64,000 nucleotides of DNA from Istiophorus platypterus (taxonomy: Eukaryota; Chordata; Actinopteri; Istiophoriformes; Istiophoridae), in assembly GCA_016859345.1 (NCBI GenBank), contig CM029122.1:7244575-7308574 (forward strand), written 5' to 3'. Below, one piece after another: positions 39,001 through 52,392 of the stretch. Position 1 is the stretch's first letter. Each line of letters begins with the position of its first letter. The notes below the pieces were generated by a model. It did not search any database. It was given only the letters and a program-made list of their open reading frames with translations, and was not told where the DNA came from. A program made the translations under genes and the position numbers.

Positions 39001-40076
39001 TACCATGACATGGGCTTATTACTGTGACACAGTTATCATACTGATAAATGAACCATCAGAGCTCTTGAAATCTTTCATCATAGAGACATCAAGCTACTGA
39101 TGCATTACAAAGTAAGATAGCTGAGCTATTTGTAAACTGGTGTGGCTTTCTTTTTATTCTATCTGTGGTGGATGTGGTGTTGTCTGGCCTTATGACCTCC
39201 TCAGAAGTGTGGACGTGTGAGAGATGTGTAGTAAGATGGTGAACCAATCAGAGCCAAATGTATCTACTAAAGACATCAACAGCAACCCGAAGCTAAAAGA
39301 CAAAACCAGAACTGGGACAAACAACAAAATGGATGGGCTGCATAAGGTCATTAAGACTCAAGACTTGGAAATCTGGTGCATAGTGGCAAAAATATGGATC
39401 TGCTGCTGTGGAAAAAAAAAACCAAAACTATAACCACACAAGCAGATATACAAATTCTAGCCAGAACCAAATCATTCCTTGTTTAAAATAATAAAACATT
39501 AAGACAGCTTGGCTGAACAACATTCGTTAGCCTTCACATTTCTCACAAACAGACTGGGACCAATGATGACTTTCAAACTAGTAAAAAGGCTTTCAAGCTG
39601 TAAAAACTTTTCACACTTTTGCCAATCCCACCCACTTTCTCCTATGGAGTGATTCATCTTCTCACACAGAGAGGATCTTTGGTTAAGCCTTTTTTTTTTT
39701 TTTTTTTTTTTTTACAGCACCAAGGCAGTTAAGCTGTCAAGAAGAAGAGAATCAGCCTGTGTGTGTGTGTGCGTGTGTGTGTGTGTGTGTGTGTTGTGTG
39801 TGTTCAATTAGTGAACCAATACCTTCATGCAAACACAAGTCTGAAAACAAAAAGAGGCCAGGATATTAGTGGAGCAGGTCTTTCTGTCTGTGCGCGTGCG
39901 TGTGTGCGTGCACGTGCGATGGTGAGTGTGCATGAATGTGCGTGCGTGTGTGCTGTAAGTGTGTGTCTCCCGGACAAACAGATCTTTGTCCTTGCTGGCG
40001 ATGTTGTCCAGGCAATTGGCAGAACAGCTAAAAGGGCTGAAGGACCCCACAAAACACCACAATAATACTGGGAACA

Positions 40077-40128
<52 letters not shown>

Positions 40129-43100
40129 AAACACACAGTCTTTGAACTTCACTTCCTCTCTCTACAGTTTCAGGACACGAGCCTCTGAGCCTCTCGTCCC
40201 TAACATGGTTAACCCTCCACCTGCAATACAGACGTGTTTGTTTGGGCACTGGGGCCCTTCTGAAACTGACAAAAGTAGTACATGTGGCCGAGGACATAGG
40301 CAGTAGAGTGCAGTCATAAACACTAGTGCATGAAAATACAGGAGCATTGCAGACATGGAGGTACATACTAGTCAGAGCATAGTTGGGGTTCTCCAGTTCC
40401 ATGCGCTGCAGCTGGGCACCCAGGTAGACCTGCAGGTGAGCCACAGGAAATGATGTCATTATAAAACAGTAACAGTGCTCAATGGTACTGGCAGGGCAGG
40501 AAGCAGACTCTGAAAAAGTTAATCTGGCATGTTCTCAAAGATTAAACGAGCCAGTTCTGACTATTAAAAGAGATCTGTTTCCCCACAACAAGCCAAAAGT
40601 AAATAAATAGATTTCTGAAGGGATTCTGGTGTTTTGTTTAGTTTTTTAACCATACTAGTGACAGTCTACCAATTTGGTCCTGATTTTAAGTTTGTATCCG
40701 GTATTTTCATGCTGCTGTCGTCAGTACCTTGATGTCGATACCTCGTGCTGAGGATGTGTTGTTGAAGAACCTGGAAGGAACCTTCGAGGCTAGGTCGGGT
40801 TCCTCTCTGCCAAAACCGAGATTTAAGAGGATTTCCTCCGGGTCCTCCTCGTACAGGTCCAGCAGCTCTGACACACTGTGGGGACACACACACACACACA
40901 TCCAATGGGTCCCCCAGTCACTAATTAAGTCAGCGAGCTGGTGAGTTAGTCTGGCGGTTAGTTTAGTCAGTCTAACCACAGGGTAAGGAGAATCGCCTCT
41001 GGGTGCTCCCTCAGCTGCTCCAACGCCTCTGAAACACTACGAAAACACACACAATTAGTACTTCACACACACAGCCCGCTGTTAGCGGGTCAGTGTGTTA
41101 GTGAGATAGTTTGTTCATTATTTAGTTAGTGAGGGAGTTAGTGAGCGTGATGACTCAGCCTCCCTGGAGATTGCAAAATTGTGCTGCCACTCCCAAGCTC
41201 CTCCACAGCCCCACCCAGGTAGAGGTAGAGACCAGTAGAAACTTGACCAGCAGCATGTGATCTGTCTCTCCAGGATCTTGCAAAGTTGTTTTGTGATTAA
41301 CCAAAGTGGAACTCATTATGCAGCAGCTTAAAAAAAAAAAGAAACTGCAACCATCTAATGGTTATTTTGCCTTAAGTTGAAGTATTATTTAAAAAATTGC
41401 TATTCATTTGTAAAAAAAAAGTTTAAAGAAAATGCTTATGATTACGGTATGTAATAGGTTTCAGTGAGAGGAAAAATTAAATAAGGTAAGACGAGATAAG
41501 ATAAGACGAGATAAGATAGGATGAGATAAGATGAGATAAGATAAGATGAGCCTTTATTGATCCCCTGTTGGAGAAATTCAAGCTTAGTTTGGGGATTTTT
41601 CTCTGGATCTCAGGAATGTCCTGTATACTGTGTTTTTTATGGGCTGCTAGCCACTAGCTGTCAGTTAGCTAGGTAAGGCCTTGGTTACTTACTTTTGTAC
41701 TGAACTGACTCCATAAGGTAACCTTAGTGCTTCATGTCATGTTATGTAACTCCAAAAAGCTCCATGATACAAATTCTGAACTTCAGACATGAGATGAATT
41801 GAAAAACATTGAAACGCACAACCTGGGGGTAAAGTGGTGGAGTGGTGCCTATTAATTGATATAAATTAAGTTTGACTGGTAAAATTGGCAAGCATTCTTT
41901 GAGCGGCCTTTTTTTTTGCAGAAAAAATGTGGGGATTTAAAAAAATTGCAATTATTTCTACAAATTGCAGGGACTGATTTTGCATTATTTCTTGTGAATT
42001 CAAGATCACAGATTCCTGGAGGGACGGCATGATGTATTAAACCTGGGTTTGCATTTGGTGCTACCAGCATGTTGTCATGTGGTTTTTACTGGAATCGGTT
42101 TTCATCCTGACGCACCCAGAAACCAGAAAAATCCTTCAAGCAGCTGCAAAACTTTGTCACGCTGACATCAGCCCAGGAGTTTCTCAAACCTTGCAGCAAC
42201 ATACAACAGAAGATGGTTTACCCATGATGCAACACCCACTGCCCATTATGAACCATTGCACACAACACACCACTCATCTGCACCTGGAGCACACGCCCAA
42301 ACCTTGGCATCAGCCATGCCCCCCCCCTCCAAAAAAAACACCCACCACCAATCAATCAGCCACCCCAGACTGTGATGTCCATCCCGGACAGTTAGTTAAA
42401 CTGTCTGTGATGTTAAGTTAGTTAAACTGTTTTTTTTTTTACATATCTAGCATTACCACATACAAAAAAATCTAGTAAGCACCTTATACGTTAAGACATT
42501 TAGTTAGTTAATTTATTGACCACAGCGGCTCGAATGAGGAGATCTGTTAAAGTTTCAACCCAAGATGGAGCAGTGACACTGGGAACTGTTATTCTTGAAA
42601 CCAGTCAAAGGAGCCCTGAGAAAAGTCTTTAATGTTGTAGAAAATATTCAGTAAGGAAGTAACTTCTGTTAGCCACTGTGAGAGAACAAAACTTTTGGCC
42701 AGACCTAACTGCAATGGCTCAAATCAACTGTGTAAACATTTTATATCTTCACATCTTTAAATTAACAAAGTCAAATATTGATGGGTGCCAATGTTTTTTG
42801 CCTTGTGACCTTTTAAAGTTAAACTTTGTGTAGTTTTGACTACAGCCCAACCCGTACAAGACTTTTGAGGCCTAAACAAATGTTGATATTTGAGAGGTTT
42901 AAAAAAAATAATAAAAAGAATTTTAAAAAATAGCAGATGTTATTTTTTTTTCAAAAATGAAAACAACTATTTTTTGATGAGGATCCCTTAAATATGTTTA
43001 TGTTCTTTCTCATATGATAATTGTTACCAAGATATGCACTGAGCAGCACATTTTACAGTTGAAAAATAAACCTGTCAGAGCTCGCTGCCACAAGCTATGT

Positions 43101-46100
43101 CATGAAGACATTTTTCTGAATGTCCTATATTCAACATTTTTATACTGTACTGCTGTGGTCAGCTTGCTGAGGGGGGGTTTCCTGCAGCTCTTCATCACAC
43201 ATATTACTGTGGCTTCTTGTTTCCATTACTCCATGCAGTATTCAAAACAGATCTGCTGATGAAAAATTATCAAAACCAACATGGTCATTGGGAGACGGAT
43301 TTTTCACAAATGATCGCAGTCAGCGCTAACCTCCGTGACAAACTCCGTTTCCTGTGGCTTCCTCACAATGAAAACCAAAGTGTTTTTCTGCCAGATAATG
43401 TGAGGCAGCAGTGGGAAATGTTGGGTTAGCATTAGCGGTAACTTAAGGCAGCTTGGAATTGGCTGCAGGAGTATGAACATTCACAGGCTCATATCAATGA
43501 AATAAAATTAAAAACAGTGAGAGCAACTGGATTCAGAGTGTGTGCAGTGTTTGCCAAATGCCAGGTAAGACCTTTACAATACTGCAAAAAATGGAATTTA
43601 ATACAATCCAGAGTCACACTAGTGGTGCATAACATCTCCTGAAAGCCCAAAACAAACAAAAAAAAAAAGTTTTAAGCTAATGTTACTGTCTACCGCAGGC
43701 AATAAAACATAGAAGACCTTTGAAAAGAGATTTAAGAGTTTTTAATGCCTTCTTTTGCAGGAAATGAATTCGGGGATTTTAAAGACTCTTCAAGACCTGC
43801 AGATAACCTGTGGACTACATGCTGCAATTTTCCAGTGAGTCTCTTGTGTGTATAAAGTCTATTTAAAACTAGCCTGGGAATGGCTGACTCCACCACTAAC
43901 AATAAAAGATACTATTTATAGAGTTTGAGAAAAGGGATGTAACTGATTGGCTACTGATGAGCAAAACCGACCTTAAATAATATTCAAAAACAAGGCTTGT
44001 TTCTTTGAAAATCACAAAGATAATAATCTGCTCTGTTCTTTGAGGAAAGAATGATTTTTATCCTGCTCAGATGTATGATTAGAGGGATTTTTAGGGATTT
44101 GAAAAGGTACAAACTGTCTGTTGTATTACAAGAAAAAAATATGAAGATCAGAAAAAATTATTGTAATTTTGTATAACAGGACCTTTTTTCTATTTACTTT
44201 TTAATTGGTTTGCAGTTTAATAACAGCCCTCCGTGTCTCCATCCCTCTCGACCTGAGACCACCCGTGTACTGGAGTCTATAAGGAGACTGACTAGGTGAA
44301 CTGACCTGGACACGGTGCTGCTCTTCCCAGATCCTGTGGAGTTCATACTTCTTCCTCTCTCTTTATATTGACTCCTCTTCTGATCCGCAAGACCAAAACT
44401 ACACACAACACATTAACACAAGCACACCATAAAGGAACATTAACACACATACACAGGGTAGATAGAGGAGAAACCGAGTTATCATTATGATGGCACCCCC
44501 ATCTTAAATGTAGTTTTAGGACCTAAAATTGTTTGATTTATATTGAGCTGTTGAGTTTTCCTGTGTGTCCAGTAATTAATAAAGATTTAACAACAAATTT
44601 GTTTTATTAGTACCAGTCAAAAACACAAAGATGTCGATATTTCCATCATAGAAAATTGGGAAACTAGCAAAAACTCCCATTTAAGAAGCTGGCACTTGCA
44701 TTTTTGGCACTTTTGCTTAAAATGACAACGACTCAGAGATCTAAACTGTTGCCAATTAATTTTCAATTAATCTGTTTATCAACTCTCATATCACATCCGT
44801 TTCACTGTTTGGTTTCTGGGGTTCAGTAGGGGCTCACAACAAATTTTTGCCCCAGGCCTGTTATGAGGCTCGTCCAGCCATGACTGAATAGAAAAAAAAA
44901 AAACATAAAAATGAACTCACCAGGATTCAGTTTTATTGTTACTGGACTGAAGATGGTTGGCTGCAGAAAAAAACAAAAAAAATTAAGATTACTAAAATAT
45001 CAAAAAAAACTAGGAGACTAACATTTAGGTCTGTGTATAAGAATTATTTTTATCATTAATTATTCTTTCAAAAGATGTTTTGCTTGATTGATCATTTAGT
45101 TAATAAATGTCCAAATACGCCCCTCATAAGTTCCCCCGTGGAGCTAAAGGTAACTTCTTTAAATGGCTTCTTAAGTCTGACCAACAGCTGCTTGATATTC
45201 ATAAAGAATCAACTGTCTGTAAATGTTTTGATTTCTCTTCAGGTTGTAGCAAAGCATATGTTGCTCTACTAAGAATTATATTTCAACAATAATGAATAAT
45301 TCTTTTTCTTTGAGGGTGGTGACTTTTCAAACCTTTTCCGAAACCAAAAACACAAGGAAACTGTAAAGAAACGTGAAGAAATCAGTGTGTATAATGTAAG
45401 CTGCAGTCATTAGCCTGACTTGCCAACAAGCTTACAAACAGTAATAAACTACAGTAATAAGCAAACCCCACATTGTGTCCACGGCCAAGGAGCATCATTA
45501 GCTAACTACATTAGTTTGTGAGGTTACATATTACCTTAAAAATAAAAAAAAAAAAAGAAGCTGCAATCACAACTAGCGAAAACATTTGAGCCGGTGCTTG
45601 ATGTAATCAGAGTTTAAGATAATGTCAGCAGCTTCGTCCTGCACTTTATTAGATTTTGGTGAAGTATGATTCGAAAATACAAACAAGTATCTAAGCATCC
45701 AAACAGGGTACATCCAAACAAAATAACAGCCTGGCATTTGTCATCATTATATTTATAACACTGAGACTAAGTAGCTCCACACTGCAGCATAAAAACAGAA
45801 CTTTTTATTTAACGACTTTAAGTCTCCTGCATAAAGCATTAGCTCTTGAGGATGCTCGCTTTTCCCGGGATCGGTTAGCTTCGGCCACAGTTTTCTTACC
45901 ATGATATCATGTATGAAATGACGACAGGGGCATATTCAAGACCCCTTTTTCGAGATTCTTTGCTTAAAAACAAGTCACATAGTAGCATTAAACGTTTTTT
46001 TTTTTTTTTAATCAGCTAGAGAACAACAGTCGGCTCACCACAGAGCTAATTTGGCTTCATTAGCTAGCAATTTTTAGCAGATAAAATCTAAATAAAGAAC

Positions 46101-49100
46101 AGCAGTTTTCATTTCAGGGAGTATAATATACTTCTGCCTGCTAAAAATGAGAACCTTCTTTCGTAGACATCTGTCTGACATCTAATACCCTCGGTTTCAA
46201 TATTAGCTACAAATTTTAATGGACAATCTTATTGCTTCCATTCTGACTTGATAAGTAAAGCTGAGGCAGGTTAACCTTCATTCTTTCAGAGAGGGTGAAG
46301 TCATCACCGGGTGGAGATGTAACCGTTCTTTCTGTTCCAGGTAAGAACCTGTTGAGACCTGTCAACCTGCCACTATCTGTCTGAGCGTCCCTTCGCTCTT
46401 CACTGCTTCATTTCAGCCGAGCTTCACCTGCCCTCTTTGAATCCACCGCGTTCTCCTCGGTGATGGACAGCTGGATTAAGGAAGCCATACATGACGATGA
46501 CTTGCCTCCTTACACTAATTCACTTATTCACTTCCTTCCTCTTCACCTGGCCCCTTTTAATTTACTAATTCACTTCCGTCCTCTCCACACATTAACACTT
46601 TAATCTCCTCTCATTCAGTCTTGACGAAGTCTGACATCATCAGAGCCCATTAGGATCTGTTCATACATGACACCTCGTTAGATGTCAAGAGTCATTTCTG
46701 TCAAATATCACTCTAAACGTGATTAAGGCGTTGAAAGTACAGACATACCAACATGAGGTGAGATTTAGGCGGATACAGGGCGTAGACTGAAGCACTCAAC
46801 TAAAGAGGCCTCACCCACATCTAAAAACTGTGCCATTATCTCTCCCTCCAGATTTTATTGTCCACATTAACACAAAGCCAGTTAGCTAATTTAAAATTCT
46901 TAAACCATAGCACAAAAGAATCCATAGAAGGAATCTATAGAATCTAAATCCGAGACAATCGGATGCAGGTTCAGCCCCGGGCTTCGTGGCACACACGAAC
47001 TGAGGGGTTTTCAGTTTTAAGTGACACCACACTCGAAATGCCTGAAAATTATTCCTTATTCTGACATGCAGTAGAAGATTAGATGTATTAATGTTATTTC
47101 TTGCACATTTTTTTTTTAATGTAGTGTAGGTTTCCCTGCACACAGATGTTTTTCTATTCTGTAAATTTTTGCTATGTAATCTTTTAGAGATTCAATTGGA
47201 CAAAAACACCGTATCTACTTTATAAGGTGATGATATGTCAAAGTTACCAAACCTGTTGTTATTGCAGGTTTAAAATATATTAAAATTAAATATTTGCTTT
47301 ATTTTACATGATCATATACTATATGTTGTCTTTGTGATTTGGAAACATTTTATATATTTAAAGTGAGAATGATTCATAACTTAATACTTTTACTGTTTTT
47401 CACCAGTTGACATTTCTGTTTTTTATAATGTGGACATGATGATGCTGGAGGTCATTCTCAGCTATGAATGATCTGTCAAGATCTGTCATCACACCCCAAT
47501 ACTTACAAATCTCTTATCAACCCTTTAATCATCTCCTCACTCTTTTAATAGCAATGGAAAACAAACAGGTAGTAGAGTCTTGTTTTGAGCTGGATGTCTC
47601 TGGTTAAGATGAGAAACATATCCAGCGACAGATTAGACCATCTGTAGCTCATTAATGTTAATTCAGTAACGTCTAAAATGAAAAGTTTGTCTGTTCTCTG
47701 GTTGACGTGCTGTCTGCAGCCGTTGACTGCATTCAGCCGAAGATGGTCTGTGAGTAAAAGACACATCACTCTGTGGCACCTCTGTATGACTGCAAAGGGC
47801 ACTGTGCGTTTACGTAGTCAGTTAAAAATTGCATTGGAGTTTGAATGTAGTCTGAACTTTAATGTCTACGTCTTAACCAGCAACTCCCCGAAATAGTGCA
47901 TTTTTTTCCTTCAGTTTTTAGAGAGTAACTTGTCTTTTCCTCGGCCTCTTAGAGTTTGAAAACTGATTTTTGATAGAGAATAGCTTCTAGAGACTGGGTG
48001 TGCAGTGTGACAAAGCAAACAGTGCTTGCACTTTGCAACCACATGGCAGGAAAATGTTGAGGTTGTGCAGGACGGAACAAACTTTCCACCAGAAGGCATG
48101 TCAGTGTTTATCATTTAATTAACTAACTCCTTCAGGTTGGAGGACATTTTAAAACTGAGAGATAAAATTAATTGTTAATTGATCATCAATTTATTAATCA
48201 TTAATTGTTTTAGCGCAATATTTGAGCGAAAGCGGCTTCTGTGGGTTTTGTTTTTTTTTCTTTCCTGTGCAAGTTTCTACCAGATTTGACAACAGCAACT
48301 GTAACTACGTTGTGATTCCAAAGTGGGAAATGCTGTTCTTAAACACGATGTCTCTGATTAGATCTACATGACCTCTGACCTCTCACCATCAACTCGTTAG
48401 CATCCATTCAGTCCCAGATTCCACCAGCTGACCCCTGAGCCTTACAGCATGTAAGTGCTCAGCACTTGTACATAAAGTCATTATGAGCTATTGTTCACTA
48501 AATAACAAATACACTCTCTCGCTACCAGAGCCATTACTGTTGTATTCACAGCAGACCAGAGGAATGATGAAAACATACACACACACTATGAGGACTGTCA
48601 GTCAAGCATGCATTGTGTTTACACACCTCTGTGACTGTTTACTTTTCTATTCTAAAGAAACTAAGGAGTGAAGATGGTGCAGCCGATCACACTATGTTCT
48701 GTTGATTCTACTGACACTGTTGTGTTTGCCAGACATCAGCAGTTGTGTTCACAAAACATCTTCAGGGTGAAAGTAGACCCAAACTGTCTGAGTTTGAAAA
48801 AGGTCAGAGAAAATAACTTTTAAGAGATGAAGAATTTTTTTGGGTCTAAGAGTAATTCCTCCAGGCCATTCATTGCTAACAACAGCTCCTCAGTCTGCGA
48901 GGAGTTAGAGGTAATCCACAGGGCGCCTACATCACAGTCGGTCTCATCATGTTAGTGTTTAGGAAAAATATAGCAATTAAGTTTTAAAAGCATATTATGA
49001 TGGCCAACAACTTAATAAGGATCCAATCAGCTCAGAGACAATAAAACAATCAGCTCAAAACAATCCAATAACACCAGTAATGATGTTTTTGAACAAATCT

Positions 49101-51914
49101 TTACTACTGTGACCCTGGAAAAATGAAGTTTGCAGCTTAGAATATCTCAGCCATCTGTTGGAATTACTATCTATTTGCAGTGCGGTTTAAATGTTTTAGA
49201 CACTTGAGATGTTTAGATTCTTATCCAACCCACAATACCATCAGGGAGGTGTCCGATCGGTCCCGAATTTTTCTGCAAAATGACAACGGGTCCAAACATA
49301 CAAACAGAGTCAATAAGCTCATCTGAGTACAAGGAGTCCTGCTAAAGACGACCCCCACAAGGGTGGTTGTACCAAATTTGATTTAGAATTTTTCTGTACT
49401 TTGTATGAAATTAATTGATGAGTAAAAGCTCTTCATGGTATTACTTTTGAAAGCATCCTCACTTTTAATTTTGGTGCCTGAAACCTTTGCTCAGTACTAT
49501 GTACTTACTTATTGTTTTTAAACCATTCAACATCATTACTGATGCTGATTCATCGATACACTTTTATATGGGAAATTTGATATAATTCAGATATTCACAT
49601 AATGAATGCATCACGATAGTCTGCCCTTTGTTCCAGTCACACATTACCATATCTCCAGTATATTAAGCTTTGTAGTGAACAACTGGTACCATGAGTTTTG
49701 AATCAGTGACTTCACAACCAGTGATTCAAATTATCAATGTCCAGGGTGTGGCCCTACCAAAATAAATCCTATCATTGACTGTGGGTAAAACGGAGAATAG
49801 AGAATGTCACAAAATATCAAAATGTTCATTAAGTTGGTGGCATCAGATAAAATACAGAATCAGCCAACATCAGGGGACACTGTTAACAATGAGCATACAT
49901 CTCTAATCTTGTTTGTATTGTTAGTTTTTTCCTCTGCACTGACCTTCAGCTCCCAGTGAAAGGTCATCTTCAAAGCTGCAGCCGTTCCTTGAAGCTCCTG
50001 TTCTCACACATACAGAGTACAAACAAAGCAGTACAGTTATGAAATCCCTTCAGTAACATGGCAATAGCAGTATAGAATAAATTAAATTTATCAGCCAATT
50101 CTAACACATGAAGCCTTAGGTATTCCAGGTTTTACAAACCCTTTCTAAAAAAAAGTTGTGATGGCAGGTTGAATAAACTTTAATAAAACTTAATTGTCCT
50201 AACAGGCTGGGATCCAAACATTGTAATATATAAACAACACAAAGGAAAAATGTTGATTACCTCTGCTGGGAGAAGCACTCTGATCATCTAGAGAGGCTCC
50301 GAGGGGAGTCCTGGAGATACAGAGACGGAGAAAGAGTGTTAGATACCAACCCAAACCATAAATGGACCATTTAAAACATTTAGAGCCAACAGACGACTCA
50401 ATAAGGGCAGGTCAGCTCCTATTAGCACACAGTATACATGGCATGAGAAACCAGCCACATCACTAAACACTGTTTCATATGACACCCATAACACACACCA
50501 GATACACAACAGACAAGTAGACAAGGTTACACAGTGGCCAGAGCGCGTCGACTCGCGACCGCGTGTCTTCCAGTAGCCACTGTGTTAGCTAACAGATGAT
50601 ATTTGACGCTGGCATTTCGCCCATAATGCTTGTCCAGTGCTGTCTTACTGCTAAATCGGGCTAGCTGAAAAATGGCTTTAGCCCGACAGCTAAAGCGCGG
50701 TCTTCACCAGGACTGGGCCAGCTATCAACAAACCAAGCTACGCTATCCATCCCGGGAAAAACTCCCGGTCAAGTTGGGAGTAATAATCCCATCAAAACCC
50801 TGGCCCCCCCAGGACTGAGTCCTGGTTGATGTGAAACAATCTACAGCAGCAAACTAACTGTATTTATAAAATTAACTATCCAAAGCCAGCAGCTTGTGAA
50901 ACTATATCTTGGGTGCGCAGGAAGGTTACACTAACTAACACCACAATCTCTCATGCTGAGGCTATCGCTAATGCTAGTCAGGCGAAGGCTAATGATCCAA
51001 AGCTAACTGCCTGTCTGACTAACGCAACGTATCTCAGGTTATCTACTGATTTCACTAAGAATACCAGGATGCCTCCTAGTTAGGATCTGGGTCTAAATTC
51101 CTGTCAGACTAAACCCTAACCCAAGCTAACTGCCTGTCAGGTAAGGCAAGGTAAACCAGTAATAACTAAGTCTAAGTAACCACTGCTAACTGCCTGTCAG
51201 CCAAAGGTTAAGTAACCCACACTGACTAGGCTAGGGCCAACTATCCAAGCGCTAACTGCCTATGAAGTTAAGGCTACGTTACCCAAGCGGTATTCCCGTC
51301 AGGCTAAGTGACCGGGGATAACTCCCTATCAGGCTAAGACTACGTAAGCCCTGCTAAGTAGCTGTCAGGCTAAGACTAAGTAACCCAACGCTAACTGCCT
51401 GTCAGGTTAAGACCACATTACCCAGGGCTAACTCCCTATCAACCTATGACTAAGTAACCCATGTTAACTGCCTGTCAGACTAAGACTAAGCAACTCATGC
51501 TAATTGCATCTCAAGCTAAGGCTAAGTAACCCGGGTTAACTGCCTGTCAGGCTGCAGCTAAGTAATCCCAGCCTGTCAGGTAAGTCTGAGTAACCTAGGA
51601 CTATCTAGACTGAGGCTAATTAACCAATTCTAGCTGCCTGACAGGCTAAGACTAAAGTTAACTATCCCAGGCTAACTCCTGGTCAGGCCAGGCTACTTAT
51701 TGTAGTCAGCTACTGACCAGACAACCCCAAACATCCAAGGCTGAATCCTATTCTTGGTACCTGTCCCGTTAGCTGTACTGACCGGACTAGCTGTCCCAGG
51801 CTAACTACCTGACGGGGTCTGAGCTGCGGTCTGCAGTCGGACACTGGAAACACTGAGCTGTTACACAACCTGCAACCTGCTTATCAATGGGGCAAACTTC
51901 ATGCCACCATTCGA

Positions 51915-51992
<78 letters not shown>

Positions 51993-52349
51993 GTTGTGTA
52001 ACAGCGCGCAGCCGCAGTGTTCCCTAATCCTCCCACTTTCTCCCGGCGGCCATGTTGGCCCGACCCCTGCCCCCTGGTTATAGCTATGGTAACCAGCGAT
52101 TCTGACTTTGCTGGTCATGTTACCACGGCGATGTTGCAGGGGACACGTCAGAGCTGGAAGGTTGTGAGTGACAGTGGTTAATGCTGTGTGTGTGTGTGAT
52201 AACGGTGTTGACTCAGCAGGAGGAACCCCTCCTCTGTTTGCCCTCCTTTCTTTTTTCTGCATTACTTTCCGTCTTCTGTCAGCTTCTTCCTTTCTTTCTT
52301 TCGTCTTCACGGCTCTAGGGGCCTTATCGCTAGGCGTTGGTCTGCTCGC

Positions 52350-52392
<43 letters not shown>

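Larger units (their letters stand above)
29131..40368 (-). other. itprid2: itprid2 11.2 kb intron between exons 10 and 9
   Basis: Holds the Tc1-like relic (33.3 kb), MITE-like fragments (34.4 and 35.3 kb), the LINE (35.6-37.9 kb) and CA-rich microsatellites (32.6, 39.8, 40.1 kb). The remaining stretches (29.1-32.5, 37.9-39.7 kb) show nothing I can name. Confidence 0.7.

Noticed and set aside
46285..46345. Minus-strand stretch reading [12 protein letters not shown] before GTTAAC, like a possible exon
   Set aside because: The sequence before it has stops, and itprid2 exons 5 and 6 already join in phase, so no exon is needed.
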